NCBI GenBank assembly: GCA_015295905.1
Contig: DVEB01000351.1
Span: forward strand, 1 to 35,613
DNA: 35,613 nucleotides
Direction: 5' to 3'
Source: Synechococcales cyanobacterium M55_K2018_004
GTDB taxonomy: Bacteria; Cyanobacteriota; Cyanobacteriia; Elainellales; Elainellaceae
Shown here one piece after another: positions 26,247-34,204 of this stretch. The notes below the pieces were generated by a model. The model saw only the letters and a list, made by a program, of their open reading frames with translations. It did not search any database and had not been told where the DNA came from. The first letter of the stretch is position 1, and every line of letters starts with the position of its first letter. The translations under genes were made by a program, and so were the position numbers.

Positions 26247-27608
26247 ATGTCTCTCGCGTCTCTCCTGCTTGCCCCCCTGCTTGTGGCCCAGACCCCGACC
26301 CCGCCGCCAGCAGACGTTGTCCAGGTGCAGCAGGTGCGTCCGTTGCCGGGGCAGTTGGATCAGGTGCCCGTGTTCAACAGCAATAGTCCTGAACTGGTGG
26401 GAAGCGAAGGGATTTTGTTGTCGACGTTTCCGCCGCAGGGCAAACAGCACCCCCAGGCCCACCTCAACTATGCGTTCAACGGCAGGTTTGATGTGTTTGC
26501 CCACCATGTGTTTCGGGCGATCGCCCCCGACACCCTGACCGGCCTCTACCTGGGCATCCTCCTCTACAACCCTGGCCCCCGCCCGGTGCGAGTGGATGTG
26601 TTGCAGGCGGCCAGCTACCTGAGCCAGCCCGATGCCCCCTTCATCGCCCTCCCCTCGCGCGTCGAGAACCCCCGTGGCGATGTGTTTGCAGGGCCGGGCA
26701 GTCGGGTGATGAGCGATCTGCTGCGGGGGAGGCGCGACCCCCAGTTTCCAGCGGTGATCGAGATCCCAGCAGGAGCCTACCATCTGCTGATGAACCTGCC
26801 GATCCCTGTGGCAACGCTAAACCCGCCGCTGAATGGACGCTCAACCTATCTGTATCTGCGTAGTAGTGGCAGCGTGTATGCGGCTAGTCTGGCCCTGTTG
26901 GCGCGGAAAAATGCCGATGGCACAGAACGGGCACCCACTCTGGAGGAATGGCAGAATCTCTTGCAGACGGGTAATCTTTCCACCCCGCGCGATCGCCCCC
27001 CCACACCGCTGGATGCCACCGGCCAATTCATCTATAGCCGGGTTGCGGGTGTTTCGCTTGGCTCTCGCTGGCAGGCAAGGCTGACGGACTCTGACAGCCG
27101 CGGCCAACTCAGCATTCCCCCACAAGGACAGGCATTCTCCTACGGCCTCAGTACACTGGTGCGAGGCCGACTGGGGACAGAGCAGGTGCAGACGGCTCCC
27201 ATGCTGGTGCGCTACCCCGATACAGCCTTGCAAGCCCACGGCAACTACGGCGTGCAGTACGATCTGTCGCTGCCACTGGTCAACAATACAGGGGCAACGC
27301 AACGAGTCGCGATCGCCCTCCAAACCCCCATCAAAGAAGACACCCTCAGCCGCAATGGACTACGGTTTTTTGCAGTGCAGCAACCACAGACTTTCTTTCG
27401 GGGGACGGTGCGAGTCCGGTATAACGACGACAACGGTCGCCGTCGCATCGAGTATTTCCATCTGGTGCAGCGCCGGGGACAACGGGGTGATTCTCTCGCT
27501 GTGCTAGTCATGCCTGCGGGCGATCGCCGCCTCGTGGAGTTCTCGTTCCTCTATCCCCCGGATGCAACACCTCCCCAAGTGCTCACCGTTGAGACGCTCC
27601 CCTATTAA
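26247..27608 (+). CDS. Secreted DUF3370-family protein
   Basis: The 453-residue protein starts with a short signal peptide (SLASLLLAPLLVAQ, cleavage probably after residue 14-16), so it is exported to the periplasm or outer layers. The mature part is rich in beta structure and prolines, with no catalytic motif that I recognise. Its overall sequence matches the DUF3370 family of cyanobacteria, whose function is unknown. It follows pgm by eight bases and is convergent with mgtE. The tight spacing may mean shared expression only. The family call is moderately sure. Confidence 0.8.
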   Translation: MSLASLLLAPLLVAQTPTPPPADVVQVQQVRPLPGQLDQVPVFNSNSPELVGSEGILLSTFPPQGKQHPQAHLNYAFNGRFDVFAHHVFRAIAPDTLTGLYLGILLYNPGPRPVRVDVLQAASYLSQPDAPFIALPSRVENPRGDVFAGPGSRVMSDLLRGRRDPQFPAVIEIPAGAYHLLMNLPIPVATLNPPLNGRSTYLYLRSSGSVYAASLALLARKNADGTERAPTLEEWQNLLQTGNLSTPRDRPPTPLDATGQFIYSRVAGVSLGSRWQARLTDSDSRGQLSIPPQGQAFSYGLSTLVRGRLGTEQVQTAPMLVRYPDTALQAHGNYGVQYDLSLPLVNNTGATQRVAIALQTPIKEDTLSRNGLRFFAVQQPQTFFRGTVRVRYNDDNGRRRIEYFHLVQRRGQRGDSLAVLVMPAGDRRLVEFSFLYPPDATPPQVLTVETLPY

Positions 27609-27621
27609 GCGTTGAGTGGCA

Positions 27622-28977
27622 TCAGGCAGTGTGACCCATCATCCCTAAAACGACAGAGATCAGACTGAGAAACGTCATAAAGCCGATCGCATCCAGAGAG
27701 GTGGTTAGCAGCGGGCCGCTGATCAGGGCTGGATCTAGGTTAATCCGCTTGAGGCCCATGGGCAGCAGCGTGCCCAGGCTGGCTGCAACAAAAACGTTAA
27801 TCATCATTACACAGGCGGCCACTAGTGCTACCCAGCGATCGGCGGGATGCGCCCAGATCAGGGATAGGATCCCCAAGGTCAACCCCAGCGCGACGGAGGT
27901 GCCCAAACCTGCCAGAATTTCCTTGCGGAGGATGCGGAAGGTGTCGGCAACGGTGACTTCGCCAATGCCCAGGCCGCGCACTGTCACAGAGAGCGCCTGA
28001 ATAGCCACATTGCCGCTGGTGTTTGACAGAATCGGCATGATCACTGCCAGCACTGGCACCACCGAAATCACTCCCTGAAACGGGGCGATCGCACTGGCTG
28101 CCCCAATGTACAACCCAATATTTCCCAACAGCCAGGGAAGCCGCTTACGGATAGTGACTTGGGGGGCAGACAGCGCAGCTTCGTCTCCCCCACTCACCCC
28201 AGCAAGCTTCTGGATATCTTCGGTGGCCTCCTCTTCCAGCACGTCCACCATGTCATCAATCGTCACAATGCCCACCAGTCGGTCTTCCCGATCAACCACC
28301 GGACAAGCCAGCAAGTCATAGCGCTTCATGAGTTGCGCGGCTTCCTCCTGGGGCGTTTCGGTGTAGACCTTGATGACGCGCTCGCTGGCAATGTCACGCA
28401 CCAACACCTCCGGGCGGGCAAACAGCAGTTGTCGAAGTGACACGACCCGCACTAACCGCCGCTCGTCATCCGTGACGTAGGCATAATAGATGGTCTCCTT
28501 GTCGTCGTCGGCCAGACGGATCTTTTCGAGGGCCTCCCCCACAGTCAACCCTTGCCGCAGCCGCACGTACTCCGTAGTCATGACCCGTCCAGTTGTCCCC
28601 TCGGCATAGCCGAGGATCTTGGCAGTTGCCTGCCGCTCCGCCGGACTCAGTTGCTCCAGCAGCTTACGGACGATGCGTGCAGGCAGTTCATCAAACAACT
28701 CCGCCCGGTCATCTGGGTGCATCGACTCCACAAGCTGTCGCACTTCTGCCGCGTGCAGAGAACTGATCAGGTCTTCCTGCACATCAGCAGGCAAATACTC
28801 AAACACAGCAGTCGCTTTGTCTTTCTGGAGTAGCCGAAAGGCGATCGCTTGACGGTCGGGGGGAAGGGCTGAAATATACTCCCCGACATCCACTGCCGGA
28901 AGCTGATTTAGCTCCCACTTCAACTGGTTTAAGCCAGTAAATTCCAGCAAGACTTGTTTCTTCTCCTGGGTGAGCAT
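27622..28977 (-). CDS. mgtE: MgtE magnesium transporter
   Basis: MgtE is a Mg2+-gated, Mg2+-selective channel of the plasma membrane. The order of domains is typical: the alpha-helical N domain with helical repeats (about 30-135), two CBS domains (about 135-255, for example VRVVSLRQLLFARPEVLVRD and LVGIVTIDDMVDVLEEEA), a plug helix, then five membrane helices from about residue 283. The pore aspartate appears in TTSLDAIGFM. The 451 residues are normal for the family. The ATG has a perfect AGGAGG nine bases upstream. The leader is long and can form alternative hairpins. The gene is divergent from an MgtC-like membrane gene, which suggests a common ion-homeostasis theme. Confidence 0.95.
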   Translation of the reverse strand: MLTQEKKQVLLEFTGLNQLKWELNQLPAVDVGEYISALPPDRQAIAFRLLQKDKATAVFEYLPADVQEDLISSLHAAEVRQLVESMHPDDRAELFDELPARIVRKLLEQLSPAERQATAKILGYAEGTTGRVMTTEYVRLRQGLTVGEALEKIRLADDDKETIYYAYVTDDERRLVRVVSLRQLLFARPEVLVRDIASERVIKVYTETPQEEAAQLMKRYDLLACPVVDREDRLVGIVTIDDMVDVLEEEATEDIQKLAGVSGGDEAALSAPQVTIRKRLPWLLGNIGLYIGAASAIAPFQGVISVVPVLAVIMPILSNTSGNVAIQALSVTVRGLGIGEVTVADTFRILRKEILAGLGTSVALGLTLGILSLIWAHPADRWVALVAACVMMINVFVAASLGTLLPMGLKRINLDPALISGPLLTTSLDAIGFMTFLSLISVVLGMMGHTA

Positions 28978-29160
28978 GACAACCTCCTATTGACATCTCC
29001 CACACGCTGGGAGACGAGGTTCGCCAGCGTTAGCAGGAGATAATTTGACCGTGGGGGAATGGACTTCGGTCCATGTAAAGGAAAGAACTCAGCATCGGCA
29101 TAACTAAGCGATGTAATGCCGCTAACGGCTTATTTTAGACCCGCAGGGAGCATTTGGGTA
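28978..29160 (-). promoter_or_regulatory. Structured mgtE leader, candidate RNA switch
   Basis: Reading the mgtE strand, hairpin A pairs 29029-29024 with 29010-29005 (CGCTGG/CCAGCG). Hairpin B pairs 29014-29008 with 29002-28996 (TCTCCCA/TGGGAGA). They share bases, so only one can form. A CTCCT at 29039-29035 could pair with the AGGAG of the ribosome site at 28988-28984. Further up are a 6-bp stem with a four-base loop at 29074-29059 (ATGGAC/GTCCAT) and a GCCG/CGGC stem. It does not match the M-box or the manganese yybP motif as I remember them. Switching is an inference. Confidence 0.4.
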
Positions 29161-29228
29161 GGACGTTCGGGTAACTTTTATACTTTTGGCGAAGGGGGAG
29201 TCGGTTAATCTGCGGAGGTTAATCTGTA

Positions 29229-29259
29229 GGAGGTTTGCACCCGCAGGGTGCAAACCTCC
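29229..29259. repeat. Perfect 14-bp palindrome with GCA loop
   Basis: GGAGGTTTGCACCC and its complement flank GCA, the same loop as in most R2 copies, but the R2 tail is missing. A second, looser inverted repeat (TGGTTTTTG and CGAAAACCA) follows at 29271-29303. The rest of the 485-bp gap shows an operator-like palindrome and nothing else. Confidence 0.75.
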
Positions 29260-29408
29260 CACTTCTTGGGTGGTTTTTGCCTAGCACGGGCGAGCGAAAA
29301 CCACACGAGAGATTCAAAATGAGAATTGCTGCCAAAATCCACAAGGGAGAGTCAATTTTCGTGACTAACGGACACAGGCGACTGGGAAGTGTGGCAGGGT
29401 GCAGGTAA

Positions 29409-29422
29409 GTGTTCTAGAACAC
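29409..29422. promoter_or_regulatory. 14-bp perfect palindrome, candidate operator
   Basis: GTGTTCTAGAACAC is fully self-complementary and lies 40 bases before the GTG of the MgtC-like gene. This is a suitable place for a dimeric regulator. The regulator is unknown. Confidence 0.4.
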
Positions 29423-29462
29423 ATTTTATTCCAACAGGAGTGGTTGACTCTGGAGGGGGAGA

Positions 29463-30728
29463 GTGGATGAGATTAACTTCTTGATTGTGTTTCGGCTGGC
29501 GATCGCCCTGGCCCTGGGACTGATCATCGGCATGGAACGAGGTTGGGAGCGGCGCACTGAAGCAGAAGGAACAACAGTCGCGGGGATACGGACCTTCGGC
29601 TTCCTGGGGTTGCTAGGGGGGCTGGCCGCGTTGTTGACGGATCGGTTTGGCAGCATAGCATTGGCAATTGCCTTCTTGAGTGTGGCAGTCATGGCAGCTA
29701 TCTCTTACGTCGTCACAAGTCGTCCCACCCAAGACTTTGGCATCACCACCGAACTGGCCATGCTGATCACCTTTGTGCTAGGGGCACTAGCAGGGGGTGG
29801 GTTACCCGCTGAGGCACTGGCTGCTGCGGTGGTGACTGCTGTTGTGTTGGGCTTTAAGCAGGAATTGCATCAGTCGTTGGCCCAGCTCGACCGACGCGAG
29901 TTGATCGCGACACTACAACTGCTGTTGCTGGCGGTGGTTGCCTTGCCTCTGCTGCCCGACCGTCATTTGGGACCGTGGCAGGCACTCAATCCCCGATCGA
30001 TTGGCTGGCTGGTGTTGCTGATTGCTGGAATTTCCTACACAGGCTACTTTGCCATGCGGTTGCTGGGGTCGCGGGTGGGACTGTTGGCAACGGCAGTTTT
30101 AGGCGGATTGGTGTCTTCCACAGCAGTGACGCTCTCCTTTGGGCAGATGGCGCGTCGTGGCGAAGGGGCACTGCCTATCCTGGGTGCGGGGATTTCCCTG
30201 GCCGCAGGAATTATGGCAGTCCGCATCCTGCTCCAGGTGAGTGTGGTGAATCCTGCCCTCTTGCCGTTGTTGATTGTGCCCATCTCGCTGCTGGCGATCG
30301 TGCCGTTGATTGCCGCCGTGCTGATTGCCACCCGCATCCCAACTCCCAAAACGGCCCATGAGATGGCGTTACGTAACCCGATTGAGCTGGGGTCAGCCCT
30401 GGCGCTGGGTGCTGTGTTTGCTGTTCTGTTTATCCTGATTCGAGCGTTTGAAGCTTGGTTTGGTGATGCGGGGATCTATCTACTGGCAGCCATTTCAGGG
30501 ATTACGGATGTGGATGCTGTCAGTCTGTCTCTCGCGCAGTCTACCCGGTCGGGAGCGATACCAATGCAGGTGGGCGCAACCGGGATCTTGATTGCGGCAA
30601 TGGTGAACACGGTGGTCAAAGCGACCCTGGCCACCACAATTGGTGGTTGGAAACTGGCCCGCTGGTGTGCAACGATTTTGCTGACGGCTTTGGGGTTGAG
30701 TGCGATCGCCCTGTTGTTGATTCGATGA
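29463..30728 (+). CDS. MgtC/SapB and DUF4010 membrane protein
   Basis: The protein is 421 residues with about twelve hydrophobic helices. The N-terminal part is an MgtC/SapB domain (RLAIALALGLIIGMERGWER, then TVAGIRTFGFLGLLGGLAAL), and the C-terminal part fits DUF4010 (AGISYTGYFAMRLLGSRVGL, VSSTAVTLSFGQMARR, AISGITDVDAVSLSLAQ). MgtC proteins help bacteria cope with low magnesium or modulate the ATP synthase; the role of the DUF4010 fusion is unknown. The GTG start has GGAGGGGGAG just upstream. It is divergent from mgtE, which may be a functional link. Confidence 0.88.
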   Translation: MDEINFLIVFRLAIALALGLIIGMERGWERRTEAEGTTVAGIRTFGFLGLLGGLAALLTDRFGSIALAIAFLSVAVMAAISYVVTSRPTQDFGITTELAMLITFVLGALAGGGLPAEALAAAVVTAVVLGFKQELHQSLAQLDRRELIATLQLLLLAVVALPLLPDRHLGPWQALNPRSIGWLVLLIAGISYTGYFAMRLLGSRVGLLATAVLGGLVSSTAVTLSFGQMARRGEGALPILGAGISLAAGIMAVRILLQVSVVNPALLPLLIVPISLLAIVPLIAAVLIATRIPTPKTAHEMALRNPIELGSALALGAVFAVLFILIRAFEAWFGDAGIYLLAAISGITDVDAVSLSLAQSTRSGAIPMQVGATGILIAAMVNTVVKATLATTIGGWKLARWCATILLTALGLSAIALLLIR

Positions 30729-30754
30729 ACGATTAATTCGATATGGTGATTCGA

Positions 30755-30840
30755 TATGGCGCTACGTGCTCATGATGTAAAACGCGTTTCGTGGCAATCT
30801 CGTGCATCGGGGGGGGCACAAAACGCGTTGCCCTAATCTA
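30755..30840. repeat. R3 palindromic repeat, copy 2
   Basis: After the 21-bp segment shared with 3809-3829 comes a hairpin with arms AACGCGTTTCGTG and CACAAAACGCGTT and a G-rich interior. The R3 end CCCTAATCTAG follows. It starts 26 bases after the MgtC-like gene. Confidence 0.75.
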
Positions 30841-30852
30841 GTTGTCCTAATC

Positions 30853-30957
30853 TAACGTGAATTCGGGATAAGGAACCCCTTGCTTTTCCGTGCGCCCCGT
30901 ATTCCGTGCGACGCGCACAAGGAGCATGGAGGGTTTCAACGTATCCCAAATGCACCC
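30853..30957. repeat. R1 repeat overlapping the metallophosphoesterase 3' end
   Basis: The copy begins TAACGTGAATTCGGGATA and ends with the inverse of a similar end (TATCCCAAATGCAC). The interior hairpins are degenerate (TTGCTTTTCCGTGCG against CGCGCACAAGGAGCA). About 22 bases at its right end are coding sequence of the convergent gene. Confidence 0.75.
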
Positions 30958-32090
30958 TGACGAACGCCTAGATTCAAGACAGATCGATTGTCGATGGGAG
31001 CGTATTCGCCATGGACGTTGAGGGCACTGAACTGGTACAGGTAGCGGCGTGCCTCTGCGGGAAAGTGGGCAAAATCGAACAGAGCGTCGCCTTGGGCAAT
31101 GTCGGCCCAGAAGTAGCGCAGGTCGGGAACGAGTTGGGTCGCCAATTCCACCGGCAGGTTTAATGGCGGCAGAGTCAGGAGTTTCAGCATAAAGGAAAAG
31201 GAGCGATCGCCCATCCACTCACGCGATCGCAGGGAGAGATCCTCCCATCCTTCCACAGCAGAGACACGCTCCGACTCGATATAGAGTTGAGCGCTTCCAG
31301 AGCGATCGCTGCGGTAGTGGAGTAATCGGTAGGGGTGGGGATAGCTGACCAAGGAACCTGTGGTGACTTCGTAAAGCCCATCTTGCTGAGCGATGTCCTG
31401 CACGTGCAGGTGTCCAGTGAACAGAAGTTGTACGCCCGCCTGCCGCAGGAGCCTGAGCAAATCCGGCGCATTTTCGAGCATATAGCGCCGTCCCATGCTG
31501 TGCGAGGTCTGCCCTGGCAGGTGTTCCAAGACGTTGTGGTGCACCAGCACCAGCACCAGTTCATCTCGGCAGGTTTCCAGCACTTCTGCTAACCACTGAA
31601 GTTGGGCCGCATCCAACCGTCCGTGGGGAAGCTGGGTACCCGCCTCATCAAAATCATTCGAGTTCAACCCGATCAGGCGGACTCCTGGCAACACCTCGCA
31701 AGTGTAGTAGGGGCGGGATGGATCCTCGTAGCCAAATTTTTGGTAGTACTGGGGAAAGTCAGACAGGCCAATGGTCTGGCGGTTGCTATCGGGGGAAAGG
31801 CTGGCGATCGCCGCAGGGACGTCGTGGTTCCCCGGCACCACGTAGACTGGGTAGGGCAGTTGCGCCAGTCGTTCTGCTAACCAGGCATGGTTCTCCGGTT
31901 CGCCGTGCTGGGTCAAATCTCCTGGCAGCAGCAAGAAATCGAGGTCGATTTGAGCCAGTTCTGTTAAGACAACCTCCAGCGCAGGAATACTGACCTCAAC
32001 CATGTGAAAGCGGTAGGGGTTGTCCCAGATTGTCGTCGGCAGAGCGATGTGGGGGTCGCTAATAATCGCGAAACGAAAGTCGAGTGGCAT
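30936..32090 (-). CDS. Calcineurin-like metallophosphoesterase
   Basis: The 384-residue protein is a dinuclear metal phosphatase or phosphodiesterase. The ligand motifs are in order: ISDPHI (D-x-H) near residue 12, LLPGDLTQHGE near 57, VPGNHD near 86, VLVHHN near 187, and FTGHLHV near 230. Its pattern resembles CpdA and Icc-type phosphodiesterases, and an additional C-terminal domain of about 100 residues follows. There is no signal peptide, so it is cytoplasmic. The substrate is unknown. The last six residues (GAFGIR) and the stop are encoded by an R1 repeat, so the native C-terminus may have been altered by insertion. The start ATG lacks a ribosome site. Confidence 0.9.
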   Translation of the reverse strand: MPLDFRFAIISDPHIALPTTIWDNPYRFHMVEVSIPALEVVLTELAQIDLDFLLLPGDLTQHGEPENHAWLAERLAQLPYPVYVVPGNHDVPAAIASLSPDSNRQTIGLSDFPQYYQKFGYEDPSRPYYTCEVLPGVRLIGLNSNDFDEAGTQLPHGRLDAAQLQWLAEVLETCRDELVLVLVHHNVLEHLPGQTSHSMGRRYMLENAPDLLRLLRQAGVQLLFTGHLHVQDIAQQDGLYEVTTGSLVSYPHPYRLLHYRSDRSGSAQLYIESERVSAVEGWEDLSLRSREWMGDRSFSFMLKLLTLPPLNLPVELATQLVPDLRYFWADIAQGDALFDFAHFPAEARRYLYQFSALNVHGEYAPIDNRSVLNLGVRQGAFGIR

Positions 32091-32720
32091 GGGGCACGGA
32101 GAAGCAGGGTTAAGAGCAAGGAACCTTGGAGATATTGCTACCGGGAGGAGAGTAGCATGGTTTGGACAAGCATCGGCTTGGATAAGTATTTAGTAATTCT
32201 CAGGATGAAAATTAAAAACCCAAGATGAGAATTGCTGAAAGCGGTTTGGACAAGGATGGACTCAACCTTAAATTTTAGTGAATTCTGTCTGGCTACACTG
32301 AGGGGATGTCAGGCTGAGCATATTGATCCGTATTTTCTCGGATATCAGTAATCGAGTTTTCAGGGGCGGTGCATAACAGGCACTACCCCTGAAAGCCCGG
32401 TGATGTGCAATCTGTATTTTCTCGGATGCGAGGTTAATTGCCTTGAGGGTGAGCCTTCACATTCTCCGTAAGAAGCCGGAGAAGAGCGTAAAAGATCCTT
32501 AAAGACCATCCTGATTCTCAGGGCGAGGCGTTGCTTTACGTGAGTAAGGGATTGTGACGAGAGGGGGTTTGCTTCTACTGCCTCGCCTGAGTCCGACTGT
32601 TTTTCTGCGATGACTCTCCCCCAGCAAGGGGGCGATCGCCCGCTGTTGGAACTCAGCGGCAGGCGAAGGGTTGGGGCACTTTGGACACGGAGCTGCGTCA
32701 AACGTCAGAGGATGGCAGGT
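32091..32720. other. 630-bp intergenic region with several hairpins
   Basis: The segment 32325-32490 is dense in pairing. TTTCAGGGG and CCCCTGAAA (32358-32394) enclose a smaller stem, TTCTCCG and CGGAGAA follow near 32463-32485, and GTATTTTCTCGGAT occurs twice (about 32329 and 32415). This could be a small RNA or a leader of the next gene. The sequence GATGAGAATTGCTG also occurs near 29.3 kb. No credible ORF is present before the glycosyltransferase-like gene. Confidence 0.45.
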
Positions 32721-34082
32721 ATGGCGGACGGAAGTGACTTGCAACAGGTGACACAGATGCTGGTGGAGGAAGCAGGCCAGCTTGCTAGGCGGGAGAGCGA
32801 TCGCTCCCAACCCCAGCGATTGCTATTGTTGGAATTGTTTAACCGGCGTGAGTCCTTTGCTTACCTCTGGTACTTAGTCCACTACTGGAGTGAGTGGCGG
32901 CTGGCTGGACACCTGGATGTAGTCCTCACGCCGCAGTTTTTGCAAAACCATCCAGAGATTTTGGATCTGGTTAAGCGGCAGGCAACCCCAAATATTCAAA
33001 TCACGGCCATTGCACCTGAAATGGCGGCTCTGTTAATAGCCAGCGATCGCCCCCCAAAGCGGAACAATCGTCCTCAGCAGATGTTGCAACCGTTCCGAGC
33101 CTGGAGCGTTCTCTGTCACTACGCCCGCCAATTGCAGTCTACCCAGTGCCTAGTGATGGATCTGGATGGCGTAGCCTTGCCACTGGCTCTAGCGGCGCAG
33201 GCTCCCTGCCCTATCTCTGGACTATGCTTCCATCCACTGCGCGATCGCCTGGGTGATCACCGCCCTCGTGATCAGAAATTTAGTTGCAGCGTGATTCGCA
33301 GTTGGCAACAAAGAACCCTACTGCACCGAATACTCAAGCGAGATCATCTGAAGCAACTGTTCTGCGTCGATCCGCTGGTGGTTAAACTGCCGTTGCATCT
33401 GGACCCCTACGGTAAAGCAGTCCCCTTGCCTGACCCAGTGCATCTCCAGTGGGAAGTGCCCCCAGCAGAGAACTGGTGCGAGCAGTGGGCGATCGAACCG
33501 GGTCGCCGGGTGTTTCTCTACTGCACGAATGACGCTGACCATCGCAGTGACCACAGCAGTGACATCGCTGGAGTGAGTGCCATGCTAGAGGCGATCGCCC
33601 ACCTCCCGCCTAGCCTTTGTCGGCAGATGTGTCTGGTCATAGTAGGGCAATTGGAGCCAGAAGCCCAATCTCGTCTGGCCTACCAAGTTGCAGCGCTACG
33701 TCGTCAGCGCCCTGTCCAGGTGCTGTCGCAGGTGCAAGCGGAAGGGAGGCAGCCGCTGCCCATCCCCCTGCACCTCGCCGATGTCGTTGTAGTACCCTCC
33801 AGGAAAACTGGCTACCATGGTGGCCTGCTGACCCAGGCCGCCAGACTACAAACGCCAATTCTGACAACCGATGAGGGGCTGATAGGCGAGTTGGTCAAAC
33901 GCGGTCAGTTGGGTCTTACAGTGCGGGCAGGGAGTACCCAACACCTCGCAGTGGCACTAGCCTACCTACTCGAAACGCCTCTAGAACAGGTGGGCGATCG
34001 CCAACAAATGCAACAGTTTGCCGCCTGGAACACGGATGTGCGCTTTGCCGCAACTGTGTTTCGCTATCTGTGTCCCTTGTAG
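32721..34082 (+). CDS. Glycosyltransferase-like protein (GT-B, family 4-type C-terminus)
   Basis: The 453-residue protein has a C-terminal part like the nucleotide-sugar-binding half of GT4 enzymes: GRRVFLYCTNDA near residue 270, CLVIVGQLEPEAQSRL, then ADVVVVPSRKTGYHGGLLTQAARLQTPILTT and a final EGLIGELVKRGQLGLTV. The equivalent of the usual E-x7-E site is weak, with a Tyr-His-Gly-Gly pattern in place of the first Glu. The N-terminal half is poorly conserved. No membrane helix is seen. I chose the ATG at 32721 because AGAGG lies nine bases upstream; an ATG three codons before is possible, and the frame is open to 32610. It is probably a transferase of unknown donor and acceptor, and an R1 repeat follows it. 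Confidence 0.75.
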   Translation: MADGSDLQQVTQMLVEEAGQLARRESDRSQPQRLLLLELFNRRESFAYLWYLVHYWSEWRLAGHLDVVLTPQFLQNHPEILDLVKRQATPNIQITAIAPEMAALLIASDRPPKRNNRPQQMLQPFRAWSVLCHYARQLQSTQCLVMDLDGVALPLALAAQAPCPISGLCFHPLRDRLGDHRPRDQKFSCSVIRSWQQRTLLHRILKRDHLKQLFCVDPLVVKLPLHLDPYGKAVPLPDPVHLQWEVPPAENWCEQWAIEPGRRVFLYCTNDADHRSDHSSDIAGVSAMLEAIAHLPPSLCRQMCLVIVGQLEPEAQSRLAYQVAALRRQRPVQVLSQVQAEGRQPLPIPLHLADVVVVPSRKTGYHGGLLTQAARLQTPILTTDEGLIGELVKRGQLGLTVRAGSTQHLAVALAYLLETPLEQVGDRQQMQQFAAWNTDVRFAATVFRYLCPL

Positions 34083-34108
34083 GCATCATCGTCCCTGTTT
34101 CTTGAGAA

Positions 34109-34193
34109 AACGTGAATTCCGGAAAAGCAAAAGGGGTTTGGGGCATCGCGCTTGGCGCGGTGCCTCAAACCCCACTTAACCAGAACTGACGTT
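34109..34193. repeat. R1 repeat, single-hairpin form (inverted)
   Basis: Between ends AACGTGAATTCCGGA and the inverse of AACGTCAGTTCTGGTTAA lies only the larger hairpin, GGGGTTTGGGGCATCGCGC against its near complement. It fills the gap between two convergent genes, where it may act as a two-way terminator. Confidence 0.85.
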
Positions 34194-34204
34194 CGAAAGT
34201 TTCC

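Noticed and set aside
28978-29160. M-box (ykoK) or yybP-ykoY riboswitch
   Set aside because: The conserved core sequences I recall for these classes are not present.
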